Under the pieces are notes generated by a model that worked only from the letters and a program-made list of their open reading frames with translations, was not told the DNA's origin and did not search any database. Both the position numbers and the translations under genes were made by a program. A stretch of 64,000 nt of DNA from Thelonectria olida (taxonomy: Eukaryota > Ascomycota > Sordariomycetes > Hypocreales > Nectriaceae). How positions within the stretch are numbered: the stretch's first letter is position 1; the number at the start of each line of letters is the position of its first letter. This document shows positions 54,505-64,000 of this stretch, piece by piece. The DNA lies in the NCBI GenBank assembly GCA_020736575.1, contig JAGPYM010000029.1, positions 62,001 through 126,000 of the forward strand. The letters run 5' to 3'.

Positions 54505-56739
54505 ATGCCACCGAAACTCCCCGCTTGTGACCCTTGCAGAGCGTCGAAGCTTGCTTGCGACCACGGACAACCAGTGTGCATCCGGTGCCGGGATGCAAAC
54601 CGATCAGGCCAATGCAAATATCGAGAATCACCATTCAAAAGAGAAAGAGGATGGCGACCATCCACTCTACAGATGGCAATGAAAGGTACCCAGGTGATTA
54701 TCTGCAACTCAGAGGGTTACTAAAGTCATTGATAGCCCACAGCGAGGCTCTGCTCGGCCTTCTGAGCGGGACATAAATGTAGAGGGCATGGTTACAAAGC
54801 CCCATAAGTACCCAAATCCGGGCTGGCTGGGAACTTCCAGCCACACAACACTCTTTGACCATCTCCCTGGTGCTGAAGATGAGTCGACTTCTGACATCGC
54901 TCCCGGTAGCGATCAAGAACGAAATGTTGGCTCTGAACACGTCGTTTCCAACGCAAATGTGGCCCACGGAGCCAAGGTTGTTGAGCAAATACGTCGCCTC
55001 CTCTCACCGTCATCCTGTTCCACCATCCTTGATGCTTGGATGTCCAAGGACGCCAGTCTTGCTTTGGCGGGCGTGTTTGTTGAGCCATGCGCGAAGGCGG
55101 TGAAACATCTTCTCTCAGATCATGACGCAAATCCGGCAAATGCAGTCGAGATCGCGAGCAAGCTCTTCGCAAACAGCTGTCGTCCGCTGAGCGCTGCCCC
55201 TGATGAGACTATTGACAATTACTCGGCTCAGTTTTGCCAGCAGAACGCGAGATGGGAAACAGTAGGGCTATTTTGCACTGCTGTATCTAGGGCTGTAACA
55301 GACTTGACGTACTCGGAGACATTTTGCGACTCTGATCAGGAGCGCCGTGACCTGCAAAGGCTTACGATGCACTTCTCAGATGTGTGTCTTAACACAGCCG
55401 CTTCGCTTGACTGCTTGAACGACTTGCAGCTACTGCTTCAGTACGAGAATTTTATCCTGCACTCAATGGTTGACGGCGATCAAAGTACGGTCGGCATTCC
55501 GCAGCTGACTTAGGTATTCTAACTATGATAATTGCGTTCTGTTTAGGCTACCATTCATGGAAAAGGCTTGGGAATATGACTAGCTCTCTTTTTGCTCTAG
55601 GATATCATCAGCAACTCGAGCGAAACCCTGGTGCGCCTACCTTCTTAACCGACCTGAGACGAGCTGCCTTTGCTCGTGCCTATTCTGCGGATAAGAACGT
55701 CTCGATTTTCCTTGGTCGACCTCCTCGAATACATCGCAAGTATTGCCATTTTTATCTTCCAGGTCACGACATAGAAATCGTAGGCCGCACTCCGCTTCAG
55801 TTGCATCAGTAGACACAAGATGTTACATATGACTATGTGTTCGAAACCGGGTGGACCGCGCTGTGCGCAGTTCTCAAGGAGGAGATACTCGATCTCTTCG
55901 ATGCAGCAGCATCCGAGGACAGGGATCAGAAAGCAGAGCAAGCCAACTTAGTTCTTGTTCCTACCTGCCTATATTGAGCTCCCAGTTGGATACGCACAGT
56001 GCCATACAAAGACAAGCGCAGGCGCAGTGGACTGCGTTACCCAGCAAATTCCGCCTCGAGGGACCTCTGAAACTGTGCAGTCCACAGCCAGTCATGCGAG
56101 ACTTCCTCGTCAGCGCTAGGCTAAATCATCTACATATCCTGTTTCTCCTCTGCTTGGCGGTTGCTCGAAGTAAGCCCCAATTTGACGCCGACCTCGCTGC
56201 CGTTTCAGCAGAAATACTCGGAATCGTGGCTGAAGCAATCATGCTAAAGGGTCAACTGTCCAATTCGGGCACCTCCTTGGTCTGGAAGGTTCGTGTGACC
56301 TGCTATTGAGGTAGATGACGCTGACTTGGCTTAGGTGGCATACTACGGTTTATCAGCTGCAGGAGTCATGTACCTCTGGCTACTGAGTCAATCCCCGGAA
56401 ACGCGAAATTATAGAATTAATAGGGCAAAAGTTACCCAGAATCTGAGCGTTCTAGTTTTGGAAATAGAAACAGGAACCCTGGTTCAGACAGACGATTCTA
56501 ACTATGGGTTGTTAATGGGCGCCTCACAAACTATTGGAAACATGCTTGATAGGCTACTCCATGATGGAATTGCGCCCCAAACCGTGGGCGGTCCCTATCA
56601 GAATGCTTCCTTGCTGGGTTTGCAGAGCCAAATCGGATGGAATCCTTGGGATGGCGCAACCTGGCAAGACTTTGAGACTGACTTTTGGCTCAATCTCGCC
56701 GAGCACCCATTCATACTGGGAACTGAGAATGACACTTAG
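54505..56739 (+). CDS. Zn2Cys6 transcription factor, possibly disrupted by an in-frame stop
   Basis: The zinc cluster starts at residue 8: CDPCRASKLACDHGQPVC then IRCRDANRSGQC. Exon 1 is 54505-54693. A 49-bp intron (54694-54742) leads to NPGWLGTSSHTTLFDHLPGA, a conserved block after the linker. An intron at 55485-55546 joins GDQS to YHSWKRLGNMTSSLFALGYH. The frame then meets TAG at 55810-55812, after PLQLHQ, although the following codons in the same frame are conserved-looking (TYDYVFETGWTALCAVLKEE). Only a 33-bp intron (donor GTAGGC) could remove the stop. A further join at 55951-55985 needs a 35-bp intron. Both are very short compared with the 49-62 bp introns here, so lesions are likely. 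The last intron is 56289-56334, and the C-terminus contains NYGLLMGASQTIGNMLDRLL. Confidence 0.72.
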
Positions 56740-56860
56740 TCGCTCACACAGCCTCCTTAGCAGAAGATGTGCAACAAGGGAAGTCTGGTCATAGTGGCAG
56801 CATGCATTGCCGGCAAATTGGAAAAAGAATCACCAAACTCCTTCATTCATCTCTAGTTGA

Positions 56861-58573
56861 CTAGTCGAGCACCTCCTGCTTCTTTTGAGTTTCCAGAAAA
56901 TGCGACAATGGCCCCTTGGGACAGTCTTCCCGCTCTACGAATATCTCCACCATTCTCAACTCCTTGTCTTGGTTCAGCCCTTCATGTCCCAGCACATCTC
57001 TCAACTCGCGCCATGTCCTCGCTGACCCGGTATATGTGCTTTCTTTAGCTCCGAAGAACTCCGGTGCTTTGAGATACCGCCAAGGAGAAACATTATTGTA
57101 GTCTTGTTTTCGCCCATGGATGGCGCGCTCAATGGTGTATCCGTCATTGTTAATGAGGAATATGGTAATGTTGAGCTTATGTCGAATCATTGTGGCAATC
57201 TCCTGAGCCGTCATCTGGAAACTTCCATCGCCAATGAAGAGGATCGTCTTGGCGGATGATAAACCGAAGTAGTTTGAAGACTTAATAAGTTCATCTTGAG
57301 CCAAGGCTGCTCCCTGAGCGCCGGGAAGCATATATCCAACAGAAAGCCAGGTGACAGGCGTAAATACTCTAGTGTGAGGGGGCAGTGGCATCTCTCGTAC
57401 GCCGTAGCCGGCAGTTCCGGTTTCGCCGAGGACGATGTCACCAGGCCGGACGAAGTTTGCCAGAATTCGCCATAGTCTGTCATGTGTGAGAGGCTCATCT
57501 AAAAGCTTTTCCGGAATCCGAGCCAAGGTATCTTGAGGTAGATGCGGATAGGGATCGTATGACAATACGCACGTAAGATCTAAATCGTTGGCAACTCTGG
57601 ACATGATGTATTTGGAAGATACATCACGGTATAGTTGGCTTCCAACCCGAACGCCCTTGGTTGTGAAAAGAATCGCTGCATCACTTTTCGGAACAGTCGA
57701 GTAACTATAGCTGTTGCTGGAACTGAAGTGTGGCCCGAAGAACAGTACGAGGTCAGACTCTTTAATGAAAGTCCTTGTGTTTGGGTCATCAAAGCTTCCG
57801 CGGTAAATTCCATGGAGATTGTGCAACGTTTCGTCGGTAAGGCCTTTGCCGAAAGGGGTTGTCCACGTAGGCCACCTGGTGGATTTGATCAAGGACTGAA
57901 CACTTTCCTGAATGCCAATTGGCCTGCTCTCGCCGTCAACGATGATAACCAGTTGTCTTGCATGGTAAATCCTATTGAAGATCTTTCGTAGAACCTCATC
58001 TTGCGCCTCATCAGGTTCTCCGTCGGGCACAATGATGGGAGATTGAAGCCTCTTCGCTGACATGGGCTTATCAACCATCTTCGATATAGACGGGCCGGCT
58101 GTATAGGAGACATTGACTCAAGGCCGCATCGATTTGCTCTGCACTGGTCCGTGGGTCGTTGAGACATGCTTGAGCAACTGTAACATGGGCGTGTATCGCT
58201 GCAAAGCGGCGATACTCACCATCGTTGAAAGTGTGGTGGACCAAGAGACGATTCTCCTGAGAGGCGCGCGACGGAATCCCCACGATATGGACTACAGGAG
58301 CGAACTCGGTATAAGCTCCAGGAATGGCATTGACCGCAGAGAGCTCTCCAACACCGAAGGTCGTAATAACAGCCCCAATGCCCTTGATCCGGGAATATGC
58401 GTCTGCAGCGTAAGCGGCATTGAGCTCGTTGGCGTTTCCAACCCAACGGAGCCCTGCTGGTTGGACATAGTCCAGCAGTTCGAGGTTGTAGTCTCCGGGG
58501 ACGCCGTGAATGGAATCAACACCTAATTGGCGTAAGCGGTAAAGAGATACTCTGCGAGTTTGACGGAGGACAT
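56861..58573 (-). pseudogene. Thiamine-diphosphate 2-oxoacid decarboxylase (PDC-like) with two frameshifts
   Basis: Intact relatives decarboxylate pyruvate or aromatic/indole 2-oxoacids to aldehydes. The start MSSVKLAEYLFT (ATG 58573) is a normal PDC N-terminus. Around 58537 the frame changes to RLRQLGVDSIHGVPGDYNLE, consistent with loss of one base in ACCGC. That frame runs through GNANELNAAYAADAYSRIKG and GVGELSAVNAIPGAYTEF to SRPVYIE. It changes again near 58078 to MVDKPMSAKRLQSPI, which is back in the frame of the ATG. The C-terminal half has the ThDP motif region LFIGDGSFQMTAQEIATMIR with INNDGYTIERAI. About 570 residues would result if both shifts were absent. As it stands the protein would end about 16 residues in. 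Sequencing error cannot be excluded. Confidence 0.8.
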
Positions 58574-59095
58574 AGTGGCTGGATGACGCAGCTCTCAGTG
58601 CAACTTGAGAGAATAGAAGAGATAGTGAGGAAATGAAGTAAGTGAAGTGAGAAGCACCCTTGCTTTGATCACGTAGAGATGGTTGATATAATATCAATCG
58701 TTAACTGGAGTGAAACATAGACATTCGGAGCGCTTTCAACCTGTTATGGAGCTTTGTCCCAGGGTTCCGGTTCGGTATGTAGTCAGTGATTCGACTCCGA
58801 AGGCGAAGCTCCGGCGTGCAAGCTTTGGGCTGCCACTCCGAGGACCACTCCGACACTCCGACGCCGCTTCCCGCTAAGAACAATTCCGGAGCCACGAGGA
58901 ATGCTCCGATTCGTCGGAGTATCAATACTGGCAATCAATCATCTGGTCGTCTGCACGAGGAGTATTTCTGGTTCTCGATCCTAAGGGAGAGAAAACTCCG
59001 ACCTTCGCACTCTATTTTGTCTGTCTTGTCGATTCTGTGAGATACTCTTCTCGATTGCTTTTTCACCTACATTCTCATCTTGCTCCACTTCAACC
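58574..59095. promoter_or_regulatory. Divergent decarboxylase-aminotransferase promoter with a CTCCGA array
   Basis: This 522-bp region separates the two divergent genes. CTCCGA occurs at 58795, 58836, 58848, 58856, 58904 and 58996. The reverse form TCGGAG is at 58914, and a variant CTCCGG is at 58809. Five of the six forward copies are preceded by A (ACTCCGA). The copies at 58904 and 58914 form the inverted pair CTCCGA-TTCG-TCGGAG. CCG/CGG triplets in pairs are the classic targets of Zn2Cys6 factors, and such a factor is encoded 4 kb away. Confidence 0.75.
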
Positions 59096-60739
59096 ATGTT
59101 ACGGAACAAGCTTGCACAGATTGAACAGACCCGGGCAGCATCCGAGCCCTTGCCCACAGCGGCCGCCCCTTATACAAGCTCAAACCTGTTCAAAATTCAA
59201 AAGCCTGGATCCAAGCCAAAAGCAAAAAGTTCGCATCATAGGTTCAGCAAAGCGACAGGAAACATGTTGGCGTCGCCTTTGAAGCGGCGTCGAGGGGTCA
59301 CAAACACCATGATATGATATCCATGGGAACTGCTCGGCCATCACCGCAGTACTTCCCATGGGAGTCACTCGATGCGGAGTGCCCTGACAGCCATGCGCCC
59401 GGAACTCAAATCTCTCTGGGGTCAGGTCTCGCAATGCGTACCGTCAGAGGCGAAACCGAATATGACCTTGCCGTTGCCATGAACTATGGTTACTCCCTGG
59501 ATCCCCTCAGGTTCTCCGCTACGTTACCGAGCATGTTGAGATGATTCATAACCCTCCTTACGACGACTGGGAGTGTTGCCTGACATGCGGTACGACTTCT
59601 GGGCTAGAGATTGCTCTCGTATCTTCTGCGGCCCCGGCGATACGGTGCTTATAGAGAGCCATGCCTACTCGGGCACTCTTGCCTGCGCTCGCTCCCAAGG
59701 AATCCAGTTACGGAGCGTGGGCCTAGACGGCCAGGGTCTAGTGCCGGCAGATCTTGACCAGACTTTGTCAACCTGGGACCCAGCAAAGGGCCCGAAACCC
59801 TTTGTCTTATATATGATTCCTACAGGGCAAAACCCAACTGGCACAACTCAGAGTCTAGAGCGACGCAATGAGATTTATCAGCTGGCAGAGAAGCATGATC
59901 TTTATATACTTGAGGACGATCCTTACTACTTCATCGACCTGACCACGAACACCTCAGATGACCAACCAACCGACCCCCATCATTCAGACTTGTCAGATTT
60001 GGATGAGTACTTGAGCCACTTGCCATCTTCCTACATGTCTCTCGATGTTTCCGGACGCGTTCTCCGTCTGGACTCAACCTCCAAAATCTTGGCGCCTGGT
60101 TTGCGTGCGGGATGGGTGACAGCAAGCTCCGGAGTCATTGAGAAGTTTGTTTCTCTGTCCGAGGTCGGTGCTCTTCATCCAAGCGGACCTACGCAGGTTA
60201 TGCTTTATAAGTTATTGGATAAGACTTGGGGCCATGAAGGTTTTATTCGTTGGCTTATGAACTTATCAGACCAGTACCGCCGACGGCGAAATGTTCTTGT
60301 TGCAGCTTGCGTGAAACATCTGCCCTCGGACGCCTGTGTCTGGAGGGTTCCTGAGCTCGGTATGTTTTTTTGGATTGAACTTGATCTGTCAAAGCTGGGA
60401 TCACTTGCCCAAGCACCATGTGCGGAAAAGTCGTGGAAGACATATCTCGACGCTGAAGAGGCAATATTCGCACAGGCTCAGGAGAATGGAGTTCTCGTCA
60501 GCAGGGGTAGTTGGTTTATGAACAATGTCCAAGAGTTGCGTGCTGTCAACTTTCGCATGACGTTCGCCGCGGCACAAGAGGATTCTCTCGAGCGAGCGGT
60601 TGAGCGGTTTGGTCGCGCTATTTGCCAGCAGCTTGAGAAGACGGAACAGAGTGAGGCAACACTCTCGGAGGTTGTGGAAAACTCAGCCAAAAGCAAGACG
60701 GGAATCTTGACTGAAATAAGGCTTGAATTAAACGTGTAA
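59096..60739 (+). pseudogene. Aromatic-type aminotransferase (class I/II, Aro8-like) with three frameshifts
   Basis: The enzyme would be PLP-dependent and convert aromatic or related amino acids to 2-oxo acids. The first frame (MLRNKLAQIEQTRAA) ends at NTMI just where ATGAT is duplicated (59309-59318). Removing one copy would join it to ISMGTARPSPQYFPWESL. A second shift lies near 59500, between MNYGYS and PGSPQVLRYVTEHVEM. A third lies near 59617, between TTSGLEIAL and RIFCGPGDTVLIESHAY. From 59620 to 60739 the frame is clean, with MIPTGQNPTGTT, YILEDDPYYF, RVLRLDSTSKILAPGLRAGW (PLP lysine in STSK) and an extended C-terminus. Three independent lesions make it a pseudogene unless the assembly is faulty. 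Confidence 0.82.
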
Positions 60740-60791
60740 ATGAGACGATGAAATTAGTAAAGAAATTGAAAAATTGAAGTGGTCTAGTTAT

Positions 60792-62767
60792 CTAAAGCTT
60801 TGCAAGGGCTTTTGTTGCTGAAACAGTCTGAGGTTTCAAAAGACGCCTCAGAATTTTCCCACTCGGGGATTTTGGAATCGCTTCCAAGAACTGTACGCCC
60901 CCTTTCAACCACTTATGCCTTGCCTTATGTTTCTCAACATGCTCATGGATGGCCTGTTGGATTTCTTCATCCCCTAGGCCGCTTGCCTGCCTGCTTTTTA
61001 CGACAAATGCAAGCGGCACTTCGCCCGCCCTCTCATTCAAGACGCCAATGACAGCACAATCAGAGACATACGAGTGATCGAGAAGATGGGCTTCGAGCTC
61101 AGCAGGAGCAACTTGGTGGCCCTGGCTAGAATTAGCAGATAACTAACACATGTGACTCTTCAACCTTACCTTTACTTTAATGAGCTCCTTGATTCGATCC
61201 ACGATGAGAAAGTGCTCGAGACCTTGAGAAGACTGGCGTATAAGCACTTCATCGCCCGTTCTAAGCCAGCGCCCATCCTCGTGCCACACAAATGTCTCCG
61301 CGTTGGCTTTCTCGTTGTTCAAGTATCCTAAGACAACATTGGGAGCTTGGACGTAAAGCTCGCCGGGAGTTTCGTACTTGGTCACTTCATCGCCATGCAT
61401 ATCAACGATCTTAGCCATTGCACCCGGAAGGAGAGAGCCTGAAGACCCCATAAGCGAGTCCAGCTCGCTGGTATGGAAAACCGAAGGTGATGCTTCCGTC
61501 AGCCCTAATTTACTGTGAGAGCTGTCCAGAAGCGTGTTTTACGGAGACGTACCATATCCTTGCACAACTCTCCATTTGGGATATATTTCAAGCATCTTTT
61601 GAATAGTCTCGCTGCCTAGAGGAGCAGCGCCGGAGAAGATGAGGCGGACGCTGCCAAGGTCATAGTTGCGGCATTTTTCCTGGTTGCTCAGTAACTGGAT
61701 AATTATGGGAGGTACAACACAGAGTTGTTCGATTTTGAACTGCTGGATGGCGCCCAGAAGGTCATCGAGCTGGAATCGCTGAAGCACAACGACCTCGTCC
61801 CCTCGGTATTGCGCGATATGTGCTACGACAACGAGTCCGTAGATGTGACTGAAAGGTAGTACGCCAAGGGAAACCTGAGTTTCGACACTGAACTCTCGAC
61901 GAGCAACACTTTCATACGTCTGCAGCATGAGGACGCACGCTATTACGTTATAGTGAGATATCATCACTGCTTTCTGTAATTTATTAGATGGAAGGCCTAA
62001 ATCGCGATGGATAGCTCACCGGAAGCCCAGATGTGCCACTTGAGTAGCACAAGTAGGCAACTTGTCTCTTTCCCTGTCCCGGGATCCATTTCGGAGCAGG
62101 GACGGGTGATAAGTGCTGCCCTTCAGATATCAGATCTTCGATTGTTTTGAGATGTGTTTTCGAAGGGACGCTTGGAATGGGAATTAGGAAGATGTTCTTC
62201 TCGGGGATTCCAGCCGCCTTTGCCGCCTTCAAGGCATTGTCAAGCAGCGGAACACAGGTGAACAATGCTCTAGCCCCGGAACTTCGAAGCTGATGCTCAA
62301 GCTCAGAGCTAGAGTGCACTGCACTCGCAGGGGTGACGATACCGGAAACACGGTGTATGGCGTGGGTAACGGGAATGTAGTCAATCTAGGTTGGTAGACT
62401 GTCAGAGAGATTTGTCACTGTTTCATTGCTTGACTCACCGTGTTTAAAGCATAGATTCCTACGACTCGATCCCACTCAGTTCCGTCAAGAGGATCAAACC
62501 CGACATTCTTGGCGAGCGCTCGGGCGAGAAAGTCGACCCGCAGAGCAACCTCTTCCCCAGTGCGGGATTGGCCAGTCAGGCCGCAGGTGTAGGGGTTTCT
62601 GGATCTGGAGAATGATTTTCTCCCATATGCCTCACTATTGATAAAGTCTGGCACGGCGACTGAGTCGGGGATATCTACTCTTGGGTCAGAATCACCTGGA
62701 AAAGGGCCAGGGTCGGAAGTGACAAACGTGGAAGCGCGGGGGTCCACGGTGGTGGGTGGAAGACCAT
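60792..62767 (-). CDS. 4-coumarate-CoA-ligase-like acyl-CoA synthetase with peroxisomal signal
   Basis: This adenylate-forming enzyme activates an aromatic or fatty carboxylic acid to its CoA thioester. Six exons are read: 62767-62728, 62674-62439, 62385-62020, 61973-61553, 61504-61170 and 61121-60792. All introns are 46-53 bp GT-AG, and the product has 575 residues. The first 53-bp intron joins MVFHPPPWTPALPH to IPDSVAVPDFINSEAYGR and resolves what first looks like a frameshift. Motifs are YLCYSSGTSGLPKAVMISHY (P-loop), GVLPFSHIYGLV, QGYGLTEASP, WLRTGDEVLI, IVDRIKELIKVKGHQVAPAE and PKSPSGKILRR (catalytic Lys). The C-terminus ALAKL ends in AKL, a type 1 peroxisomal targeting signal. No lesion is present, unlike the neighbouring decarboxylase and aminotransferase. 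TCGGAGT lies at 62958, about 190 bp upstream. Confidence 0.94.
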
Positions 62768-63903
62768 GATGTTGTGGTAGTGCTTCGGCACTGTTACGGT
62801 TGCGATGTCTTAAGAGACGAGGTATCTGAACGGGAGGATAGTCAGAGGTGATTCTGTTCTGCACAGCGAATTACTCATTTAAACAGCCAGATACTGGGGT
62901 CCAAGACTTGATACCGGAGATCAAGCTCGCGGGTTATTTGGGGTTTACCTCGGCTGATCGGAGTAGGCCCTCGTGGTTGCTAGTGAAGACCAATCGGACT
63001 TTGATATCGACCTCGCCGATGACGCTTTAGACTAGCCACCCGAACGAAACGCGGGGTAGCTCCACGCCGGGTAGACTAAGCGACGTGACTTTCGAGGTGT
63101 CCTTGAGATCCGTCTTGAATGGAGGACCGAGTAAGGCCAGCTCGAGGGACAAACAACAAACTGCGTGATGATAAAGGGAGGACGCTGCAGCCATGGCTTC
63201 GGGCTCCAGGGGTTAATTATGTATGCCCGGCAAGTCACGAGACAAATATCACGAAGTAGGTAGCTGGATTTCAAGATTGGGGCCCATTGTTTACTTATTT
63301 AGAACATTTTTGGACCGAAAAAGGCGTTGCTTTTGTCCATGAAGGAATCCTATTCCGTACATAATTCCCATACAAGCTAGGCATTGCTTCCCCCGCGAAA
63401 ATTGGGGAGAAAAGGCCAATACCTATCCGCGGTATAGATAGAAATGAACCGAAAAGCATTCGTTGGATCTTGGCGTTCCCAATCGCCGATGTGAGGACGC
63501 GAGCTTGAATGAGCAGCCTTGGAGTTTGATATTACAGATGGCTGAGTCTTCATGTTGTGAAGAGCGTTGTGGTATCGTTTGAGCGACGTTCCAAAAGCGC
63601 GTGTAGACAGGGATGACAGCAATCCTTGGCATTATCAGTTCATAGACTTGAAAGAACTATTAGCATGTTTCACTCACACTGAAGCCATTGAGGATGGGAC
63701 TGGGGTTGATCCCACTTGCCCTCAAAACCTGGGCAGAAGCTGGGCAAAGGGAAAATGCTCACTTGAACGGTTGCTTGGGCGGAAACCCTTCCATAATAGG
63801 CTTTCTAAGCATGACGGCCATGGCTATGTAGCTCTTCTTAGTGGCCGGGGTTTTGTTGACGGTGCTCGCTCGCTAGTTCACGGCTTCATGGCTCGTATCA
63901 AGG
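62768..63903. other. Intergenic interval
   Basis: No gene recognised. It holds the ligase promoter on its left, with one TCGGAGT at 62958-62964, and the 3' flank of the acetyltransferase on its right. Confidence 0.4.
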
Positions 63904-64000
63904 CTAATAATCAAGTAACTTTGCGCCCATCTCCTTGTAAAATTCGATGCTCTCCTTATTCCAGGTCGCAACAACCCAGCTCACGCATGCACCACCCCAG
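63904..64000 (-). CDS. GNAT-family N-acetyltransferase, C-terminal end only
   Basis: The minus strand reads GGACVSWVVATWNKESIEFY then KEMGAKLLDY and a TAG stop at 63904-63906. The pattern W-x-x-x-x-W-N-x-x-x-I-x-F-Y-x-x-x-G-A is the last conserved block of GNAT acetyltransferases, where N and Y are near acetyl-CoA. The gene runs off the right edge of the window, so start, length and acceptor type are unknown. Confidence 0.75.
   Translation of the reverse strand, partial: WGGACVSWVVATWNKESIEFYKEMGAKLLDY

Noticed and set aside
62673..62727. Apparent frameshift at the start of the acyl-CoA ligase
   Set aside because: A 53-bp intron with GTTTGT donor and AGTAG acceptor joins both parts in frame and gives the normal family N-terminus.

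Overview
The window looks like nuclear DNA of a filamentous ascomycete (Pezizomycotina). Genes are split by many short GT-AG introns of about 46-100 bp. The gene content is typically fungal: Zn2Cys6 and bZIP regulators, OPT and YAT transporters, an exgB-type glucanase and a UMTA methyltransferase. One transposon shows the many C-to-T style stops expected of repeat-induced point mutation. I cannot fix the class or genus from the sequence alone. No rRNA, convincing tRNA, CRISPR array or PKS/NRPS backbone was seen.

Positions 1-8.7 kb form an arsenic-resistance cluster: arsenite methyltransferase (arsM), a bZIP regulator, a decayed flavin monooxygenase relic, arsH, a CX5R (Cdc25/rhodanese-type) arsenate reductase and the Acr3 arsenite efflux carrier. 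The reductase and carrier genes diverge from a 731-bp promoter that holds three copies of a bipartite 23-bp element, TGTCATG-N9-TGATTGG. Together the genes reduce arsenate, export or methylate arsenite, and oxidise or detoxify organoarsenicals.

Positions 8.7-36 kb are gene-sparse. They carry an exgB-like beta-1,6-glucanase, an aquaglyceroporin with altered NPA boxes, a BTB-like protein, an eight-exon OPT transporter, a UMTA-type methyltransferase with a GC-AG intron and a seven-helix membrane protein with another GC-AG intron. Between them lie decayed genes: an UNC93-like transporter with compensating frameshifts, a carboxylesterase that lost its catalytic core, a cutinase-like N-terminus, a seven-helix protein fragment and an NB-ARC (NLR-like) relic.

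Positions 36-51 kb hold two diverged paralogous Fe(II)/2-oxoglutarate oxygenase-like genes, an amino-acid permease between them, an HpcH/HpaI-type aldolase and a Zn2Cys6 regulator. A 1391-bp, RIP-like degraded Tc1/mariner element sits between the permease and the second oxygenase. The set suggests a pathway in which an amino acid is imported, hydroxylated and finally cleaved by an aldolase.

Positions 52-63 kb hold a small orphan protein and a second putative cluster: Zn2Cys6 regulator, 2-oxoacid (pyruvate-type) decarboxylase, aromatic-type aminotransferase and a 4-coumarate-CoA-ligase-like enzyme ending in the peroxisomal signal AKL. The decarboxylase/aminotransferase promoter has a dense array of the heptamer ACTCCGA. 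The decarboxylase and aminotransferase each carry several frameshifts and the regulator has an in-frame stop, so this cluster appears to be dying while its ligase remains intact. The window ends inside a GNAT acetyltransferase.
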